Origin: GCA-002733465 sp039969155 | Lineage (GTDB): Bacteria > Pseudomonadota > Gammaproteobacteria > Enterobacterales > Kangiellaceae | Direction of reading: 5' to 3' | Length of the DNA stretch: 64,000 nucleotides | Assembly: GCA_039969155.1 (NCBI GenBank) | Contig: JBDVOJ010000116.1 | Coordinates: forward strand, 16,726-80,725 | In this document: one piece after another, positions 16,488-23,843 of the stretch | Numbering within the stretch: position 1 is the stretch's first letter | How the letters are laid out: each line of letters begins with the position of its first letter | The notes under the pieces: generated by a model | Databases searched by the model: none | The model's input: only the letters and a program-made list of their open reading frames with translations | Told to the model about the DNA's origin: nothing | Program-made: the position numbers and the translations under genes

Positions 16488-17375
16488 ATGTCCGTTTGGT
16501 CCGCCATAGAAAAGTCAATTCAAGCCGCCGGTATTAGCGATTTTAGTCTCTCTCATCTACAGGTTGTTAGTGGCGGTGACATAAGCCAAGCCTATGTTGT
16601 GAGCAATAAGCATCAACGATTTTTTGTTAAAATAAATTCATCTGCTTTTTTAGATAACTTTCAACAAGAAGTTCTTGGCTTGAGTTACCTAGCACGATGC
16701 CATCAATTGATTACGCCACAGGTTGTTACGACCGGAGTTTATCAGCGACAGAGCTTTTTGGTTTTAGAGTATTTAGATTTAAGTCAATCTGGTAAGGATA
16801 GTTGTTTCGCAGAAAGCTTAGTTAGTTTACACCAAATAACAGCGCAAGAATTTGGATTTGAATCAAATAATTATATTGGCGGCAATCCTCAATACAATAG
16901 TTGGTTGAGCGACTGGGGACAATACTTTGTCGAGTATCGACTACGGCCTCAATTCGAACTTCTTTTCCAAGGAAACTTGAAGAGTTCTATCGACAACAAA
17001 GTAACAGAAAACTCAGAAACGTTGATGAAACAGTGTCGTTTTATCTTAAATAGTCACGCTCCTCAGCCAAGTCTAGTACATGGAGATTTGTGGCAAGGAA
17101 ACTACGCATTCGATAGGCATGGGAACCCTGTAGTCTACGATCCTGCCTGCTATTTTGCCGACAGTGAAGTTGATATAGCGATGCTAGAAATGTTCGGTTC
17201 ACCATCTGAAGAGTTTTATTCAGTTTACTATCAGCAGCGTCCCCCGCAAAATGGATTAGAAACACGAAAGAAAATCTATAATCTTTACCATCTACTGAAC
17301 CACGCTAACTTATTTGGTGGAGGCTACCTAAGTCGAGTTGAGAGTTCAGTCGCTCAAATTTTGAAAAGTTTTTAA
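16488..17375 (+). CDS. Fructosamine kinase family protein
   Basis: A 295-residue aminoglycoside-phosphotransferase-fold kinase of the fructosamine/ketosamine-3-kinase group. The N-terminal VSGGDISQAYVV loop and the catalytic LVHGDLWQGNYAFD (Asp in the HGD motif, Asn after it), followed by VVYDPACYFADSEVDIAMLEMFG, are diagnostic. It likely phosphorylates sugars on glycated amines so that the adduct falls off, or small ribulosamines. It starts 21 bases after ybeY and may be cotranscribed, as if inserted at the point where corC is normally found. Confidence 0.88.
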   Translation: MSVWSAIEKSIQAAGISDFSLSHLQVVSGGDISQAYVVSNKHQRFFVKINSSAFLDNFQQEVLGLSYLARCHQLITPQVVTTGVYQRQSFLVLEYLDLSQSGKDSCFAESLVSLHQITAQEFGFESNNYIGGNPQYNSWLSDWGQYFVEYRLRPQFELLFQGNLKSSIDNKVTENSETLMKQCRFILNSHAPQPSLVHGDLWQGNYAFDRHGNPVVYDPACYFADSEVDIAMLEMFGSPSEEFYSVYYQQRPPQNGLETRKKIYNLYHLLNHANLFGGGYLSRVESSVAQILKSF

Positions 17376-17413
17376 ATTCAAAGAATTCAAAAATTGATTG
17401 AAAGTCTACTAGG

Positions 17414-17824
17414 TTACTTAGCGCCTTTCTCAATGAGAAACTGAGAGTATTTTTTGTCAGATTTTTGTATATGATTAATTAACCAATTCTTAAGAAATTG
17501 CATTATTTCTAAACTTAGGGAACCGGAAAGATCCGATTCAAAGCGAAGTTTTAGCGAGCTAACTTGTTCTAACAATGCCTGATGTTCCTTAATATGTGAA
17601 TCAGAGCTAGGATAGCCATATTTTGCAAACAACTCCTCTTCATACTGAAAGTGTTTTTTCGTATATTGCCCTAGCCCGAGAAGGATATCACCAATGATTA
17701 TATTCGCTTCGCCAACAGCCATTGCCGTATTCAAATCGTTAATATAGTTGATTAGCGTTTTATGTTGTTCGTCTATACTAGAAATACCAACGCTATAATC
17801 TTCAGACCATTGTATCGCAGACAT
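17414..17824 (-). CDS. Bacteriohemerythrin
   Basis: A 136-residue four-helix O2-binding protein. All expected di-iron ligands are visible: His21 (DEQHK), His58 and Glu62 (KKHFQYEEE), His77 and His81 (HIKEH), His118 and Asp123 (NHIQKSD). Length equals that of single-domain bacteriohemerythrins; no methyl-accepting or other domain is attached. A GGAGAG ribosome site precedes the ATG. Role: O2 storage, sensing or delivery to oxidases in the cytoplasm. Its upstream region carries an FNR-like site placed as in an activated promoter, fitting induction at low oxygen. Confidence 0.93.
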   Translation of the reverse strand: MSAIQWSEDYSVGISSIDEQHKTLINYINDLNTAMAVGEANIIIGDILLGLGQYTKKHFQYEEELFAKYGYPSSDSHIKEHQALLEQVSSLKLRFESDLSGSLSLEIMQFLKNWLINHIQKSDKKYSQFLIEKGAK

Positions 17825-17897
17825 AACTCTCTCCTCACCAGAAGTGGTTGGTACTTTCTCTTATGGGTATTTAGAGTACCGAATAACCCATGTTTTC

Positions 17898-17903
17898 AGA
17901 ATA
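17898..17903 (-). promoter_or_regulatory. -10 element of bacteriohemerythrin promoter
   Basis: On the minus strand the sequence reads GCTATTCT, with TATTCT as the -10 hexamer (4 of 6 matches). It begins 22 bases after the edge of the FNR-type palindrome at 17926-17939. A start site near 17891 would put that palindrome at about -41.5, the classical FNR class II position. Confidence 0.45.
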
Positions 17904-17925
17904 GCTCAGCTCTCGAAACGTTTTA

Positions 17926-17939
17926 TTGATATAGATCAT
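17926..17939. promoter_or_regulatory. FNR-type binding site upstream of bacteriohemerythrin
   Basis: TTGATATAGATCAT matches the FNR/Anr consensus TTGAT-N4-ATCAA at 9 of 10 fixed positions. It lies 102 bases upstream of the hemerythrin start. Together with the -10 at 17898-17903 it has the spacing of an FNR-activated promoter. Basis: sequence match plus known FNR promoter geometry; binding is inferred. Confidence 0.6.
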
Positions 17940-18002
17940 TCTACGCCTATATCAGGCTATCCCCATGTTTCTGACAAGCGACTAAGTCATAATTACTAAG
18001 AT

Positions 18003-18016
18003 TGACTCAGGTCAAT
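18003..18016. promoter_or_regulatory. FNR-type palindrome upstream of dksA-like gene
   Basis: TTGACTCAGGTCAA is a perfect TTGAC-N4-GTCAA palindrome, a common variant of the FNR/Anr box. It lies 71 bases before the DksA-like start, and its near edge is 21 bases from a TATTCT -10 element. The arrangement mirrors the hemerythrin side of the same intergenic region. Confidence 0.55.
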
Positions 18017-18037
18017 TCGATTGTTGTTTTTGCTGCT

Positions 18038-18043
18038 ATTCTC
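18038..18043 (+). promoter_or_regulatory. -10 element of dksA-like promoter
   Basis: TATTCT within TGCTATTCT, 21 bases after the palindrome at 18003-18016. The predicted start near 18050 puts the palindrome centre close to -41. The hemerythrin promoter has the same GCTATTCT string at nearly the same distance from its own box. Confidence 0.45.
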
Positions 18044-18086
18044 AAGTTGCTGAATTAAAAACAAACCAGCATAAGGAAAATGAAAG

Positions 18087-18434
18087 ATGACAGAGCTTAG
18101 TGATATTAAACAAAACTTAATTGATAGAAAAAAAATCCTAGAAGCAAGAGTTACAGCGATTAATGATGACGTGAGTCACAAGAATGAACCGTTATCTTCT
18201 GATTGGTCAGAACAAGCCGTTGAGAGAGAAAATGAAGAAGTCTTAGAGGCTTTGGGTAACGCTTCGCTCGAAGAAATTTCGCATATCAAACGCGCTTTGC
18301 AACGAATCGATGAAGGGGTTTATTTCGAATGTCAAAACTGTGGTGAGAACATAAATCATGAAAGGTTGAAGCTTATTAACTTTACCGACTTATGTACTGA
18401 ATGTGCGACTCAACGGGAAAACTTAAATCATTAA
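18087..18434 (+). CDS. DksA/TraR-family zinc-finger protein
   Basis: A 115-residue protein with an N-terminal coiled coil (about residues 5-75) and a C-terminal four-cysteine zinc finger: Cys82 and Cys85 in ECQNCG, Cys103 and Cys106 in LCTECA. It is shorter than DksA (about 150 residues) and close to TraR/YbiI-type members. The coiled-coil tip carries SDWSEQAVERE where DksA has an acidic D-x-x-D tip, so RNA polymerase secondary-channel binding is possible but unproven. It has a good AAGGAAA ribosome site, is followed by a ydcH-like gene, and may be FNR-controlled. Confidence 0.87.
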   Translation: MTELSDIKQNLIDRKKILEARVTAINDDVSHKNEPLSSDWSEQAVERENEEVLEALGNASLEEISHIKRALQRIDEGVYFECQNCGENINHERLKLINFTDLCTECATQRENLNH

Positions 18435-18464
18435 AACTAGCTTATCAAAATACAGGAAATACTT

Positions 18465-18704
18465 ATGTCACTAGAAAAACACGATCTGATTCACGAACTA
18501 CCTGAGTACAGAGATAAAATTCATGAGTTAAAAATGAGTGATGCTCATTTTTCCAAGTTGTTTCAGGAGTATCATGAGGTTGATCATGAAGTACATCGAA
18601 TTGAAACGGGAGCGGAGAACTCCAGCCACGACTATTTAGAGTCTAGGAAGAAAGTCAGACTGCATTTGAAGGATGAGCTTTTTATGATGCTCAAAAAGAA
18701 GTAG
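18465..18704 (+). CDS. YdcH/DUF465 family protein
   Basis: A 79-residue helical protein of the YdcH (DUF465) family. LIHELPEYRDKIHELKMSDAHF and EYHEVDHEVHRIE are the conserved central and second helices. Family members are small cytoplasmic coiled coils of unknown function. An AGGA ribosome site lies 7 bases before the ATG. It begins 30 bases after the DksA-like gene and is most likely cotranscribed with it. Confidence 0.88.
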   Translation: MSLEKHDLIHELPEYRDKIHELKMSDAHFSKLFQEYHEVDHEVHRIETGAENSSHDYLESRKKVRLHLKDELFMMLKKK

Positions 18705-18777
18705 GAGATTAATTGAGTCTGTTGTTGTACAAAACTTAACAATCTTTGAGCAATTAACAGGACTAGATTACATCAAA

Positions 18778-19452
18778 TTAATTTAAACTGGCGCTTGGAA
18801 GTACATGCCAATAGATAGAAAAAAAGTGAAAACAAGCTCCTGCGAGCACAAATAGGTGCCAAATGGCGTGATTAAAGAATAGATTCTTCCAAGCGTAAAA
18901 AATAGCACCTACAGTGTAGGCGGCTCCGCCGGCGGCTAATAAGAATAATCCGTCGTCAGGGACATTTTCTAACATTTCGCTTCCGGCAACGACCACAAAC
19001 CATCCCATTGCTAAGTAGGAAGTTAAGCTAATCTTTGGATATTGATGACCGAAAACGAGTTTAAAAAGTATTCCAAAAAGCGCAATGGCCCAAATTGCTA
19101 TCAGATAAAAGGTTCCGCCGCTCTCGCTTAGACTAATTAACATGAAGGGAGTGTAAGTTCCTGCAATCAAGAGATAGATAGCACAATGGTCCAGAGTTTT
19201 CATTAGTGCCCGCGCGGAAGGCGTTTTAACGCTGTGGTATACGGTCGAGGTTAGAAAAAGAAGGATTATGCTACTTCCATAAATGCCAGCGCTCACTTGC
19301 TTAATAGTGTCATTTCCCGATATGTTGAGCATTAGCACAAGCCCAACTATTCCCAAAATGATACCTAGTAGATGACTAAGTGAATTGGCTAACTCCTCAC
19401 TCGCAGAGTAAACGCTGACAGCTTGATAATTGTTTGATGGGGAGTCTTGCAA
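18778..19452 (-). CDS. Hemolysin III family (PAQR/TrhA-type) membrane protein
   Basis: A 224-residue integral membrane protein with about seven transmembrane helices. The PAQR-fold residues are visible: E..NSLSHLLG near residue 20, the STVYH...LDHCAIYLLIAGTY region, and the C-terminal HAIWHLFVLAGACFHF, whose histidines form the presumed metal site with the early His and Asp. E. coli TrhA (YqfA) controls membrane energy homeostasis; haemolysis is a historical label. It is convergent with the ydcH-like gene. Confidence 0.9.
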   Translation of the reverse strand: MQDSPSNNYQAVSVYSASEELANSLSHLLGIILGIVGLVLMLNISGNDTIKQVSAGIYGSSIILLFLTSTVYHSVKTPSARALMKTLDHCAIYLLIAGTYTPFMLISLSESGGTFYLIAIWAIALFGILFKLVFGHQYPKISLTSYLAMGWFVVVAGSEMLENVPDDGLFLLAAGGAAYTVGAIFYAWKNLFFNHAIWHLFVLAGACFHFFSIYWHVLPSASLN

Positions 19453-19513
19453 CTTGCTAAATCCAATTAAAACGTCGTTGAGTTTGCTATTGTATCAGCA
19501 TTAGTAGACGAAT

Positions 19514-21649
19514 TTATAAAACAGATTGCAACATTTGGATTAAATTTTCTCGAAGAATAGGTTTCCGCAAAAAACCATCAAATATATCACGCTTAATTTT
19601 GGATTCTCTGTCCTCTAATGCCGAGGCGGTAACTGCTATGATTTTGCAGTCTATTTCATTGCGTATTTCTGTGGCTGCCTGATAACCATCTAACCTAGGC
19701 ATTCTAATGTCCATCAATATAACTTCTGGCCGATGTTTACGGGCTAACTCAACGGCTTGACGGCCATCTTCAGCGAGAAATATAGTGAAATCGTAATCAG
19801 CAAGAAACTTTCTTAGAATCAGTCGATTGGTTTCGATGTCATCAACGATGAGGATTGTTGCTGCAGGAAGTTCAATCTTTTTTGTTTGTTTGGGTGAAGA
19901 TTCATGACTTTCGGTAACTTGGACATTCTTTAGAGTTAAGCTAAAGCAGCTACCAAATCCTAATTGACTAGTAACATTTAACTCGCCATTCATTTTTTCG
20001 GCTAGCTTTTTGCTGATTGATAGACCTAAGCCGGTTCCACCGGTTTCTTTTTCTATTGAAAGAGTATTCTGCACAAAGTGATCAAAGATATCCTGTTGCT
20101 GATCCAATGCTACCCCAATTCCTGAATCGCTTACTTCAAATTGCAAAGAAAAACTATTCACTTGCTTCTCCTTTTCAGCGAGTACCTGTAATTTAACAAA
20201 ACCTTCTTTTGTAAACTTGTGAGCATTACCCACTAGGTTGATCAAAATTTGCCTTAGCCTATTTTTATCGATCATCACGTTCGCAGGGCAGTTTGAATCG
20301 ATAGCGACGCTAAAGTTTAATTTCTTCTCTTGCATTGGAGCCAAGAATAGTTTTTCTATCTCAGAAACTAGTTTCTCAATGTTGGTCGGGGAATAATCAA
20401 TCGTGACTTTTCCAGATTCAATTTTAGATAGTTCCAACACGTCATTGATGATGTGTAATAGTCCGTTGCTGCCAACTTGTATCGCCTCTAAGTACTGTCT
20501 CTGTTCAGTATCAAGTTGAGTATCCGCTAATAACTCGGAGAAACCAAAGACTGCATTCATTGGCGTTCTGATTTCATGACTCATATTGGCCAAGAACTCT
20601 GATTTAGCAGCATTGGCTCTATCAGCTTCCTTTCTAGCAACGATTAAATTCACCTCAGCAGATTTTCGTAGATTAACCTCTCGAGTCAACTGTGTTATCC
20701 AAAGAACCGCCAAAACAAGTATCACTCCGGCAATTAATAAAATTTGCCAAATTACAGAAGGATCAATACCGCGCTCTATGTCAACACCGAACCAATTGTT
20801 CATAATAGTCTGTTTATCTTTAGTTGATATTTGAGCGATAGACTTGTTAATAATAGAAACTAGTTCAGGGTTTCCCTTAGCGATCATAAATCTAACTTCG
20901 GATAAAACATCGACAGAGCCAGAGACTTTAAGAGATTTGTATTGAGAGTGTTGAAGTCGATAGATAGAGACCGCCATTGTACCTAGAAAAGCTTCAGCAT
21001 CGCCTCGGTAGACAGCTTTAAATGCGGCATCGACATCATCAACTAAAAGCAAATTAATTTGTGGGTGATTTGACGTTAGAAAATCTACAGAATAGTAATT
21101 CTTAGGTGCTGCAACGGTTTTGCCATAGAGCTCATCTATTTGCTGAATGTAGGAGAAATTGTCGCGGGTTACAATGGCCATTTTTGAACTAAAGTAGGGA
21201 ACACTGAAATCTGCAAATGACTCTCGCTCTGGAGTCTGTATAGTCGCCAGCGCTAGTAAAATCTCTTTGCTCTTAATCTGCGAAATCACGTCGCTAAAAG
21301 TTTCTGAATAGACAAATTGAAAATTTATACCGGAAAACTCTTCTATATGCGATAGAAATTCCGGGGAAATACCTTCAAGTTTTTGGTTGTGATTTAGATA
21401 AACGAACGGCTGCCAAGAAACATCATCACTATAATAGACAACAGGATTATTCTTAATCCACTCTATTTCTTGTGAGGTTAACTCTAAACGGTTTAGCTGG
21501 CTGGATTGTTGGTGACTTGTGCCTCGTGTAGTTAGCTCTACTGTATCACTTTGACTAGTATGCTGTGATGATTCTTTGAGAGGAATTTGAGGGGCCTGGG
21601 AAGCCATTTCATTTGGTTTTGCGTAGGCGAATTGTGTCAGATAAAACAA
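19514..21649 (-). CDS. Hybrid sensor histidine kinase with periplasmic SBP_bac_3 sensor
   Basis: A 711-residue sensor from the TTG at 21649. Order: truncated signal peptide; a family-3 solute-binding sensor (about 55-290) with PVVYYSDDVSWQPFVY and LEGISPEF; one membrane helix (299-321); HisKA with His358 in NMSHEIRTPM; HATPase with NLVGNAHKF, DSGIGV and GTGLGLSISKKL; receiver with Asp647 in LMDIRMPRLDG. No Hpt domain or separate response regulator is near, so output needs partners elsewhere. The frame stays open upstream to 21740 and encodes a full signal helix (KAILWLCLFYLTQFAYA), so the real start is probably upstream, possibly ATT at 21712 after AGGGT. Confidence 0.88.
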   Translation of the reverse strand: MFYLTQFAYAKPNEMASQAPQIPLKESSQHTSQSDTVELTTRGTSHQQSSQLNRLELTSQEIEWIKNNPVVYYSDDVSWQPFVYLNHNQKLEGISPEFLSHIEEFSGINFQFVYSETFSDVISQIKSKEILLALATIQTPERESFADFSVPYFSSKMAIVTRDNFSYIQQIDELYGKTVAAPKNYYSVDFLTSNHPQINLLLVDDVDAAFKAVYRGDAEAFLGTMAVSIYRLQHSQYKSLKVSGSVDVLSEVRFMIAKGNPELVSIINKSIAQISTKDKQTIMNNWFGVDIERGIDPSVIWQILLIAGVILVLAVLWITQLTREVNLRKSAEVNLIVARKEADRANAAKSEFLANMSHEIRTPMNAVFGFSELLADTQLDTEQRQYLEAIQVGSNGLLHIINDVLELSKIESGKVTIDYSPTNIEKLVSEIEKLFLAPMQEKKLNFSVAIDSNCPANVMIDKNRLRQILINLVGNAHKFTKEGFVKLQVLAEKEKQVNSFSLQFEVSDSGIGVALDQQQDIFDHFVQNTLSIEKETGGTGLGLSISKKLAEKMNGELNVTSQLGFGSCFSLTLKNVQVTESHESSPKQTKKIELPAATILIVDDIETNRLILRKFLADYDFTIFLAEDGRQAVELARKHRPEVILMDIRMPRLDGYQAATEIRNEIDCKIIAVTASALEDRESKIKRDIFDGFLRKPILRENLIQMLQSVL

Positions 21650-21926
21650 ACAAAGCCAAAGTATCGCTTTGAGTTCGTTAGTATAATAACTTTTAGACGC
21701 TGATCTATTAATAAAGACTACCCTAACCCTTTGATATTAGGTCAAAGCCTACTCTAAGGACTCTTAAATTCGCTGTTCTATAGTTAAGATTAGTCCATCG
21801 TCCGCTATAAGCAAGTCAAAGTGTTATATTTATAGGGGTTAAAGCAATAAATCACCGGCGAAAAATCCTATTCGTGTTGAGGTTTTCTTCCAATGATGAG
21901 CTTTCTAAATAGAATTTTCCGCTAAG

Positions 21927-23576
21927 CTAGTGCGCCTTTAATTTCTTATAGAATGGTTCGGCTTCTTTTATACCCATATCCAGGGCTTTTTTGGCATCTA
22001 TTTTGGCTAATTTGTAGTTTTGCATATGATAAAAGGTACCAGCACGTTCTAAGTAGGCTCTACCATCGTTTGGCTTAATCGCCAGATACTGTTCCCATAA
22101 AATAATGATCTCGTCTAATTTTCCTTGTTTAAAAAGTGCCAAATCAAGCGCTCGATAGTAGTCAAACTGTCTGGGGTCTATTTTGATGGCTTGTCGTAAA
22201 GGATTTTCAGACTGGGCAAACAAGTTACTGGAAAGTAAGAAGTGACCTTTTCTGAAGTAATGGTAGGCATTATTAGGCTGAGCTTTGATCTGAGCGTCAA
22301 ATTCGAAAAGTCTAGAATCCAATATGGAGAGGCTTTTTTGCTTGGTTCCCGGTGCATTAGCTAAGCTTAATGTTTTGGCTAGTATGTCGTTGATAGCCTG
22401 ATCGTTTGGAGTTAGTAGTGAAGCTCTCTTGATATCATGTAAAGCTTTATCGAATTTCTTTATTTGGACGTAGTTGTAATAACGCCACTTGTAATACTCG
22501 GCGACATCAGGACTTAATTTAATGGCAGTGTTTAGGTCGGTGATGGCCTTTGAAAACAGGTTTAAACGATATCTAGTTTTGGCTCGCTTGAAATAGACTT
22601 CGGGGTCGTCTCCGTGAAGCAATGCTTTGTTAAACAACTTATCCGCTTTTTTATATTGCTGTTTTGAGTGAGCAATTACACCTGACTCTGCTAAAGCTTC
22701 TCCTAAAAGCTGTTTTAGAATGGGGTTTTGCCCTGAGTAGTATTGGGCGTTGTCCGCGAAAACTCTCATTTGCTCTAATGAGCCTCCCCAGCGAGGCTTA
22801 ATCGAGTGAATATAAACCTTTCTAAGTTCATAAGAACTAGGCTTTAATCTGAGGCCGGACGATAAGTATCGTTTAGTCGCGCTAGCATCTCCAATAGCCG
22901 TGGCCATACTAATGTACATGGAATAGGGCAATGTCGAATCAGGGGCTAATGACTTGGAAGTCTTCAAGCTGGCTTTGGCCTTAGCAAAATAGCTTTCCAT
23001 AGCGCTAAATTGTGATTGAGACGTCTTTTGACGCCATTTTCCGCCCCTAGAGCTCCAACCAAGTTGAAATAGAAAGCGGGCTTTTGCGAGGTGAGCAAAG
23101 AAACTTTTTGGAGATTGTTCAATCCATTGGTCGAATTGAGCTAAGTATTGTTCATTATTGAATTCGAATGCCTTCAAGCTACTAAATAGCTCGGGTTCAT
23201 TGGCTATATTAGCTTCACTCCGTTTTTGTAGCTCAACTAGGATTTTTTCAGCACGATTGAATTCTCCACGCAAAAAATAATTTCTGATTCTTAACACAAT
23301 ACTATTTTGTGCTCCTCCACTCACGGGCCTCAGTTGAGAGTACGCGGAGGAATCAGAATTTGATTTTGAAGGGTTCTCTTTAAGAGCATTAATCTGTTTA
23401 GGTGGTTTGTCTCCGTAGTGGATTTTACCGTTTTCATCAACCCATTTATGAATCTTTGCATTCGAATTTAGAGACAGAAATAGAAACAGACAGGTTAGAC
23501 AACCACAAAATAATGTTTTCTGAAAATTAGAAATAGGAAAAGTATGGTGGCTGGTTTGTTCACTAAAGAATTGCAT
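21927..23576 (-). CDS. Exported TPR-repeat protein with DUF4124 domain
   Basis: A 549-residue protein. A signal peptide (hydrophobic CGCLTCLFLFLSL, cut after about residue 41) is followed by a DUF4124 module (HKWVDENGKIHYGDKPP). The remainder is TPR-type helical repeats from about residue 80 to the end, for example AITDLNTAIKLSPDVAEYYKWR and AKIDAKKALDMGIKEA. Such proteins are periplasmic scaffolds; no enzyme motif is visible. It is divergent from a TPR-sulfotransferase gene at 23844 and upstream of the sensor kinase on the same strand (277-base gap). Confidence 0.8.
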   Translation of the reverse strand: MQFFSEQTSHHTFPISNFQKTLFCGCLTCLFLFLSLNSNAKIHKWVDENGKIHYGDKPPKQINALKENPSKSNSDSSAYSQLRPVSGGAQNSIVLRIRNYFLRGEFNRAEKILVELQKRSEANIANEPELFSSLKAFEFNNEQYLAQFDQWIEQSPKSFFAHLAKARFLFQLGWSSRGGKWRQKTSQSQFSAMESYFAKAKASLKTSKSLAPDSTLPYSMYISMATAIGDASATKRYLSSGLRLKPSSYELRKVYIHSIKPRWGGSLEQMRVFADNAQYYSGQNPILKQLLGEALAESGVIAHSKQQYKKADKLFNKALLHGDDPEVYFKRAKTRYRLNLFSKAITDLNTAIKLSPDVAEYYKWRYYNYVQIKKFDKALHDIKRASLLTPNDQAINDILAKTLSLANAPGTKQKSLSILDSRLFEFDAQIKAQPNNAYHYFRKGHFLLSSNLFAQSENPLRQAIKIDPRQFDYYRALDLALFKQGKLDEIIILWEQYLAIKPNDGRAYLERAGTFYHMQNYKLAKIDAKKALDMGIKEAEPFYKKLKAH

Positions 23577-23843
23577 GTGCTAGTCCATTAGGCATTCAAT
23601 ATAATATAGTTAGAGCGTCACAACTCATTGTGTCTACTTTGAGCAGCAAATTCAACCGTGTTTTGTGAAATGTGCAGCCAATAAGAGTTCTTGTTGCGAC
23701 TGTAACGGATTGCTAGCATCTAAAAATATAACACTTTATACTTAGCCAGATTAGATAAACTGTTTGCCGGACTCATTATTATTAACCTAGAAAAAGCGGT
23801 TCAATTAATCAAGGCTAATCAACTGCAACAAGCCGAGTTACTT

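Noticed and set aside
17426..17440. Inverted repeat TTTCTC/GAGAAA as a terminator
   Set aside because: It is inside the hemerythrin coding end, AT-rich with a 3-base loop and no T run after it.
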